NCBI GenBank assembly: GCA_037783545.1
Contig: JBBELK010000450.1
Location: forward strand, 496,001-560,000
Length of the DNA: 64,000 nt
Source: Henricia sp. BOLD:AAB3569
Taxonomy: Eukaryota > Echinodermata > Asteroidea > Spinulosida > Echinasteridae
Direction: 5' to 3'
Shown: positions 58,694 to 64,000 of the stretch, piece after piece
Layout: the number at the start of each line of letters is the position of its first letter
Position numbering within the stretch: position 1 is the first letter of the stretch
Program-made: the position numbers and the translations under genes
Notes under the pieces: model-generated
What the model was told of the DNA's origin: nothing
The model's input: only the letters and a program-made list of their open reading frames with translations
Database searches by the model: none

Positions 58694-60118
58694 GGCTCAC
58701 AATAAGTTAGGGATATTGTGGGGTGTACGCAGTTATTTTATTGAGGGTATGCATTCTGCTTGAATTATTTTGTATATGATTAGACAATTGTATCTGCATG
58801 ACAGACGCACCTCGTCGCAGAAATAGTTAAAAACAGTCGTTTGAAAAAACAACATACCGGTACCAATAGGGTCATTCCATGTCAATTCAACAAGCTTTTG
58901 GATCTGACATGAAATGAAATTTGGTGTGCTGATTGGACTCCTTGAGAAACCCCGAAAACTAAAATGTTATGTTATTTGGTCAATTAATTTGAGAGATACG
59001 AGTCAACGAACTTTTGACTAATTAGCATGACCTGCTACATGTATGTTTGGACAGTTACAGTGTACAGTGTGTATATCTCTAAAAGTAATGGACCTAGAGA
59101 GATAAACTTTACATCATTTTAAAGCTCTTGAAATGGCCTTCATTTTATAAAATAACATAAATTGTATCTCGTACCACAAAAAAGTTATGTAAATTTATAA
59201 CCTTTGACCTTAAGTAGCTTGATTTTTTTTTCCCATCTATGTTCAGTTTGATTTGTTTATATTTAACCTGAGAAATTAGATTCTTGGTGAAAACCTGAGG
59301 GAGTATATACAACATGTAAATAACAGTGAGGGTCAGGTCCAAAAGCTTAAACGTGTAGAAACCTTACACGTGTAGAAAAAATGCCGGTGTTGCATTTAGT
59401 AGTGTGAAAACGTAGCCGATTGGACCCGTGTTGAAATTTCAAACAAATTAACACGGCTTGGACCCAATTTTCATCACGGGTCGAACATTCATAGTGTGAA
59501 AAGGCCTATGGAATGACCCAATATCCCTAATTTACATGTACATGTACTGAGTAGTGTACCATGCATTCCCATTGGACTTTTTCTTTTCAGTCCCATGTGT
59601 AAAATTACCATGATTCAGCCACAGGCCCACATTTCTTAAAACATGATACTGTTCCCACTAGACTACCATTGCAGAGCAGAACCTGTCAGGGATATTATTA
59701 CGTACCGTTAGTTCTGTGCAATTGTATTGGTGTTAAATATTGTACACATGTAATGTACATGTACCTCAAAGCCATGGTATACCGTATGTAGTTAAACTTG
59801 GCTTGTTATGATGATAGAGTTCTTTCCCCAGCTTATCAATATATGCTGATACTCAAAGCTACTTTTAAAAGCCAAACTCAGTCTGAACAAGCCAGTACAC
59901 TAACAATAAGTTGGGGATATTGGTGTGGTTTAATTTTCTATTTGTTTTTCTTCAAATGACTGTTTTCACCCATTCCTGTGACAAGGTGTGTCTGTCATGC
60001 AGATAAAATTGTCTAATAATATACAAAATCAGTCAAGCGGAATGCATACCGGTACCCTCAATAAAATGTGTACATCCCACAATATCCCTAACTTACCGGT
60101 ACATGTATTGTGAGTATT
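58694..60118. mobile_element. possible composite element with CAATAAGTTAGGGATATTG ends
   Basis: CACAATAAGTTAGGGATATT and, inverted near 60080-60118, AATATCCCTAACTTACC...TTGTG, with matching inner sequence (TATTTTATTGAGGGTA; GACAATTTTATCTGCATGAC). Within it 58868-59522 has GGGTCATTCCAT inverted ends, and one GGCTTGTT copy lies at 59800-59893. Confidence 0.55.
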
Positions 60119-61189
60119 GTATTTTGTCTTTTTATGAAAACGTGTTTGCATGTTTTTTCCCCATCTATGTTTAGTTTTATTTGTTTATATTTAACCTGAG
60201 AAAAATTAGATTCTTGGTGAAAACCTGAGGGAGTATATATACAAAGAAACAAGACGTTTTCACTTTGACTCATTTTTAAGAAGCTGGATTCCTTTCCGCC
60301 CTATTTTCCACTCCTACTGCTCACACCATTAAATATTACTTTGGCATTGGCTGTCTCGGGCATAATGCGGGCACTCATGAAACCCGAGATAGGCGTCATC
60401 TCGTTTGAACCGAATCGATGGAAGTCGCCCGCATACAAAAAAAAAATGATTTGCAGCCGAGCTCGGGAGTAGGTAATTAATCTCAAGACACTTGATGGAA
60501 CACTTGGATACAGACATGTACAGTATGTACTCTACATCTTGCTCTGTCAACTGTAAGAAGACAAGAAGCCAAATTGTCATGGAAATGGAGGTTACATGTA
60601 TGCATGTACAGACACGTACAAGTGTGCCTCATGACATCTCGAGAAAATACTAACTGCACTGCAGGTCTCAGGGCAAAAAACAGCCTAACCTATACAGTAC
60701 TGCATACATGTACAGCCAGCGTCAATATATGGTAGTGTCCAGAAAGCTGTTTCTTTACTATTTGTGATCCATTTTGGTGAAATACATGTAAGAGTCGGAT
60801 CTTGCACAGTCTGGTCCGAGTTTTCGTAACTAGCGATGGGAATTAACGGTTAATTCAGGTGTTGGTTAACCGTTCAGCCGACACTAAAGAATAATGCTCG
60901 TGTTTATAGTAGAAACTAATATGCATGTGCAATGTACACAATACCTCTAGGCCCCAAAATAATCGTTGACTCTTTATCTGGTCAAAATTTTACTCATGAA
61001 AAAAAAAAAAACAATTTAAAAAAGTAACAAGTAAACATGGAAAAGAATGCACAGTGAAATCTACATTGTAAATCAAACCTTTGGGGGAATAAGATGACAT
61101 TTTAACAAAGGACTAGTTTTGAGTTCTACACAAAGTTAACTTGATACATGTGTAACTATATACATGTGTGACTATATTGTCTCTTCCAG
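60119..61189. other. stretch without recognised genes
   Basis: 60150-60240 repeats 59228-59315 (CCCATCTATGTT(C/T)AGTTT... GGAGTATATA). The rest has only scattered TACATGTA motifs and a GAGCTCGGGA motif like that of 27755-28677. Confidence 0.5.
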
Positions 61190-61230
61190 AAATGAATGTG
61201 ATGAAGATACATGTAGTCCAGATGGATTAG
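61190..61230 (+). other. exon-like segment U7
   Basis: TTGTCTCTTCCAG acceptor, 41 nt, donor GTAAGA. The sequence is unrelated to U1-U6. It lies about 1.4 kb upstream of the candidate exon at 62570 and could be an untranslated exon of the same gene. Confidence 0.4.
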
Positions 61231-61253
61231 GTAAGACTTGTCTTGGTTACTTA

Positions 61254-61605
61254 GACCCCGTTCTCATTAGAGAAATCACTTTATTTGATGAAGATTAGTT
61301 AATGAAACGTGTGTTTACATTTCACTTAACGAAGATTTAATGAATACCGGTACCGTTCACATTAGACAACTGTTAACGAAGATAGAATGAAGCTGTGCAA
61401 TGCCCCCATCTCGTTGCGTGTCAAATCGCTTCGTTGAATGAAGGGAGCGTTAACTTTACAAATTTGCTTCATCAAATGAAACTGTTTGCTTTATCCAATG
61501 AAGCGATTCTAATCATCGTCGAATAAAGAGGCGCGCGTTTATATCAGGAAATCTGTTCGTTGAATCTTCGTCGAACGAAGAGATTTCCCTAGTGGGAACG
61601 GAGTC
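61254..61605. mobile_element. 352-bp MITE, GACYCCGTTC termini
   Basis: GACCCCGTTCTCATTAGAGA and its inverse partner TCCCTAGTGGGAACGGAGTC bound an interior with repeated TTCGTTGAAT / ATTCAACGAA and GAAGATT motifs. A target duplication was not identified. Confidence 0.78.
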
Positions 61606-61838
61606 TTTGTGACATACTTGGCTGCTTAGTTACGGTACATACCGATTCTCGGCTTGTTATGATGATAGAGTTCTTTCCCCAGCTTATCAATATATGCTGA
61701 TACCCAAAGCTGCTTATTAAGCCAAACTCAATCTGAACAAGCCATGCATTTGCATCCTTTAGCAGAGGGCTTTAGAGAAAGCAATTAAGATTGTTCATGG
61801 AAGTACCGGTACTTGTGGAATGTTAAAATTGCAGTTAA

Positions 61839-62511
61839 AGATAGTATACATGATTGGTAAACTGTTACAAATAGTTTTATCCCCCTGTGTGATTGCATGA
61901 TTAAAACTAACCTAAGCAAAAAACAGCTCCGTACTTCGTCTAACTTTTGAGTAAACAGTCAAAAAAGAGTTTGCAGTCATTTCGCCCCAAACCCACTTCA
62001 CCCTGAACCATTTCGCCCTGAACCACGGCCTGTGTACGAAGTGGTTTTAGGGCGAAGTAGCATTTGGGAGATGTAGTGTTTGGACGAACTGATTTGGGGC
62101 GAAATGGCACTTGGGGGCGAAATGGCACTTGGGGGCGAAATGGCACTTGGGGGCGAAATGGCACTTGGGGGCGAAATGGCACTTGGGGGGCGAAATGGCA
62201 CTTGGGGGCCGAAATGGCACTTGGGGGCCGAAATGGCACTTGGGGGCGAAATGGCACTTGGGGGCGAAATGGCACTTGGGGGCGAAATGGCACTTGGGGG
62301 CGAAATGGCACTTGGGGGCGAAATGGTTTTGGGGCGAATTGAATTTGTCTCATGAGACGAAAACTAATTGTTTTACTCATTTCTCAAAGACTATAGCACT
62401 TCAGACAAAACCATTTCAGGGGAGGTTTTCTACGGTCATGTTTATATTGTGTAAGTTAGGCGTAAATCTGAACATTTCTCATTTTCAAGATACCAATCAT
62501 GTATACTGCCT
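61839..62511. mobile_element. TTAA-target element, copy 2, with expanded minisatellite
   Basis: Same termini as 6002-6424 and flanked by TTAA (61835-61838, 62512-62515). The 250-bp length difference is accounted for mainly by the internal tandem array at 62099-62335. Confidence 0.9.
62099..62335 (+). repeat. 18-bp minisatellite, about 12 copies
   Basis: CGAAATGGCACTTGGGGG repeated about 12 times, mostly 18 bp with a few 19-bp units, ending in a variant GAAATGGTTTTGGGGC. It creates long artefact ORFs in all frames. Confidence 0.95.
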
Positions 62512-62569
62512 TTAATGATACTGTGTATACATGTATGTAGGCCTATTCTTTATTTTTGCTTTTTTTCAG

Positions 62570-62869
62570 TGACTGCATTAATTCCCAATCACAAGGCCTT
62601 GGCCCCTAGACCCTGCCAATTTCCAAGCCCCAGTTGTTAGTTGTCTTATTGCTACCCCTGTATTGTAATTTTCACAGTGTTGATGACATTGGCCCATTGG
62701 TCAGGCTGAACTGCAAGGACACTGTAATCGAGGCCTATGACACAATTGACATTGTGAAACACTGCACTGTCTGCACACATCAGTCGAGAGTGTGCTTCAT
62801 GTAGCAACCACACCATGGGTTGCGGTGGCTCTGCACAGCCACGCTATGAAATGAGCAAGTCGGAAAAAT
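62570..62869 (+). CDS. first coding exon of a putative N-myristoylated protein (BAALC-like start)
   Basis: An acceptor with a long T tract (GCTTTTTTTCAG, 62569) starts a 300-nt exon. ATG at 62815 lies in strong context (CACACCATGG). It encodes 18 codons, MGCGGSAQPRYEMSKSEK, plus one base before the donor GTGAGT at 62870. Met-Gly-Cys-x-x-Ser is an N-myristoylation motif with an adjacent palmitoylatable Cys, so membrane attachment is likely. MGCGGS...PRY resembles the start of BAALC, but 18 residues cannot prove it. The first 245 nt would be 5' UTR; further exons lie beyond the window. CDS proper is 62815-62869. Confidence 0.5.
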
Positions 62870-63217
62870 GTGAGTACACTCTAATAAATTACAAATGTAC
62901 CATTGTGTTGAAGTGAGTTTGTATAGTAAACTCTCTTTATAGAGCTCTTCCAGGGATCAAACTAAAACTTGTTATTTATATTTTTGTTAAATTATCAGAT
63001 TCGTACAGAAGTAGCATCATTTGTTTCTCGGTTCAGGTTTTGTTTTTTATTTTGTTTTTGTCTATGTCAAAATTATTTTTTTCCCCTGGTTAGCACATTA
63101 GTAAATAATGATTTGAGGAAACTTGTACCAGTTAGTTACATACGGTATGTAGCATTTTGTCAGTTTATTGTGTGCTGGTTAGTGGCATAATCAGGTTCTT
63201 TTAAATACAGGAATACA

Positions 63218-63566
63218 ATTCTTGGGTTTCACTTTCTTAACAACCAGTTGCTACAGTATCCGCCATTACTGTGTCCATACTAGGGCACGCCAAAGCGGAA
63301 ATAATTCAACACCAATAGTTCTACCATTAATCCTGAAAAACAAGTCTCAACATTTGTAAAAACTTGCCAACAAAAGCACGGTATACCGGTTTTAAACAGT
63401 CTATCAACATTTAAAAGTCATGCCAATCTCCTTTTTTTTTCTTGCGCAACATTTGCGAAAATATGCATCAACTTTTTAAAAAATTATTTTCGCTTTGGCG
63501 TGCCATAGTATGGACACAGTAATGGCAGATAGCAACCGGTTGTCAAGCCAAGTGAAACCCAAGAAT
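63218..63566. mobile_element. 349-bp MITE with ~88-bp inverted termini
   Basis: ATTCTTGGGTTTCACTTTCT on the left mirrors AAGTGAAACCCAAGAAT on the right. The arms continue through GCCATTACTGTGTCCATAC and GGCACGCCAAAGCG. No coding capacity. If the gene at 62570 is real it lies in its intron. Confidence 0.88.
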
Positions 63567-63678
63567 AACTAGAGGTATGACGTTTGTTGTTACAAACGCC
63601 AGGTGATCGGGTTAAATGAACATTTTGTGATGAATTTCAGACGTTGTTATCACCTGTGGAATGGCAAAAATGGAAGTT

Positions 63679-63801
63679 CAGCAGCCGATTTCACGAAACT
63701 TTACGCAATTGCGCAAGTCCACTTACGCCATTACTTGCGCAATAACTTATGGCGTAAGTGGACTTGCGCAATTGCGTAAAGTTTCGTGAAATCGGCTGCT
63801 G
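63679..63801. mobile_element. 123-bp near-perfect palindrome, CAGCAGCC family
   Basis: CAGCAGCCGATTTCACGAAA continues through TTACGCAATTGCGCAAGTCC to a short centre and back. It is the cleanest copy of the family and probably young. Confidence 0.9.
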
Positions 63802-63805
63802 TATA

Positions 63806-63858
63806 CACTAATCCGGTAACTAATATCTCCTCCCTGCATATCCGCCATAGCTGGGGGT
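63806..63858. repeat. single terminus of the ACCAATCCGGTAAC MITE family
   Basis: TATACACTAATCCGGTAAC through CCGCCATAGCTGGGGG matches one end of 823-1130; the other end is absent. Confidence 0.75.
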
Positions 63859-64000
63859 TGATAGCTTGCACCGTTTTGAGATATGAATTGTTGAAATAAT
63901 AACCTTTGAAATCTTGTAATGTGACACCTGTGACGACATCATGACGTCACAATTTTGTGCACAAATTGTTCAACAATTTGATAAACATCAAGTTCTTAAA

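Larger units (their letters stand above)
43147..61743 (+). repeat. ten copies of a 92-94-bp GGCTTGTT...AACAAGCC element
   Basis: Copies at 43147-43239, 43782-43874, 44357-44448, 50150-50241, 50727-50819, 51237-51329, 55527-55619, 55889-55980, 59800-59893 and 61651-61743, all in + orientation. Conserved core: TTCTTTCCCCAGCTTATCAA followed by TATGCTGATA. Ends GGCTTGTT and AACAAGCC are short inverted repeats. No coding or tRNA-like signal. The interval between copies holds other features listed separately. Confidence 0.93.
63588..64000 (-). mobile_element. second Helitron-like copy, minus strand, cut by window end
   Basis: Read on the minus strand the 3' end has CCCGATCACC, a hairpin GCGTTTGTAACAACAAACG and CTCTAG before TTATTC, matching 49968-50011. 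The segment 63895-64000 matches the complement of 48655-48770 (TGATGTTTATCAAATTG). Two other MITEs are nested inside. Confidence 0.75.

Noticed and set aside
62064-62515. Long open frames in several frames and both strands
   Set aside because: They are the 18-bp minisatellite read in different frames; no start or splice context.

Overview
This is animal genomic DNA, not a prokaryote or virus: genes are split by GT-AG introns, long ORFs are rare, and most of the window is dispersed repeats. tRNA-derived SINEs with A/B boxes, the abundant TACATGTA and TACCGGTA palindromes and the mix of hAT-like, Penelope-like, LINE and foldback elements suggest a marine invertebrate (echinoderm, hemichordate, cephalochordate or possibly lophotrochozoan). 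The species cannot be fixed from the sequence alone.

Region 1 (1-12.8 kb, + strand) is the 3' end of cytoplasmic leucyl-tRNA synthetase (LARS1). Four coding exons join in frame (637-741, 9736-9831, 11374-11506, 12569-12780) and encode the C-terminal 181 residues and the stop. The introns carry many small inverted-repeat elements (MITEs). The last intron holds a 680-bp remnant of a Penelope-like retroelement with two flanking repeats, each carrying a hammerhead-ribozyme-like core. A 684-bp hAT-like element with a perfect 8-bp target duplication lies 33 bp past the stop codon.

Region 2 (13-43 kb) has no recognised conserved gene. It holds nested hAT-like elements, SINEs, a 3.2-kb MULE-like foldback element whose arms are inverted tandem arrays, a 1.8-kb palindrome, several other inverted-repeat elements, a ~1-kb repeat shared with the LARS1 intron, and two oppositely oriented copies of one larger element. 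Two TIR-bounded elements contain something that looks like a gene first exon (ATG in good context followed by a consensus 5' splice site).

Region 3 (43-62 kb) is a repeat cluster built from ~570-bp units. Each unit has a 92-94-bp GGCTTGTT element, a hairpin and a short exon-like segment with good splice sites. The array is interrupted by a Helitron-like element of 5.2 kb (itself carrying a 2.5-kb nested element and a 108-bp hairpin) and by a 5'-truncated, frameshifted LINE on the minus strand.

Region 4 (62.5-64 kb, + strand) probably starts a second gene. A 300-nt exon with a strong acceptor and donor encodes MGCGGS..., an N-myristoylation-type N-terminus resembling BAALC. The window ends in a second, minus-strand copy of the Helitron-like family.

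No rRNA gene, intact tRNA gene, CRISPR array or intact transposase gene was seen. Boundaries of elements without a stated target duplication are approximate.
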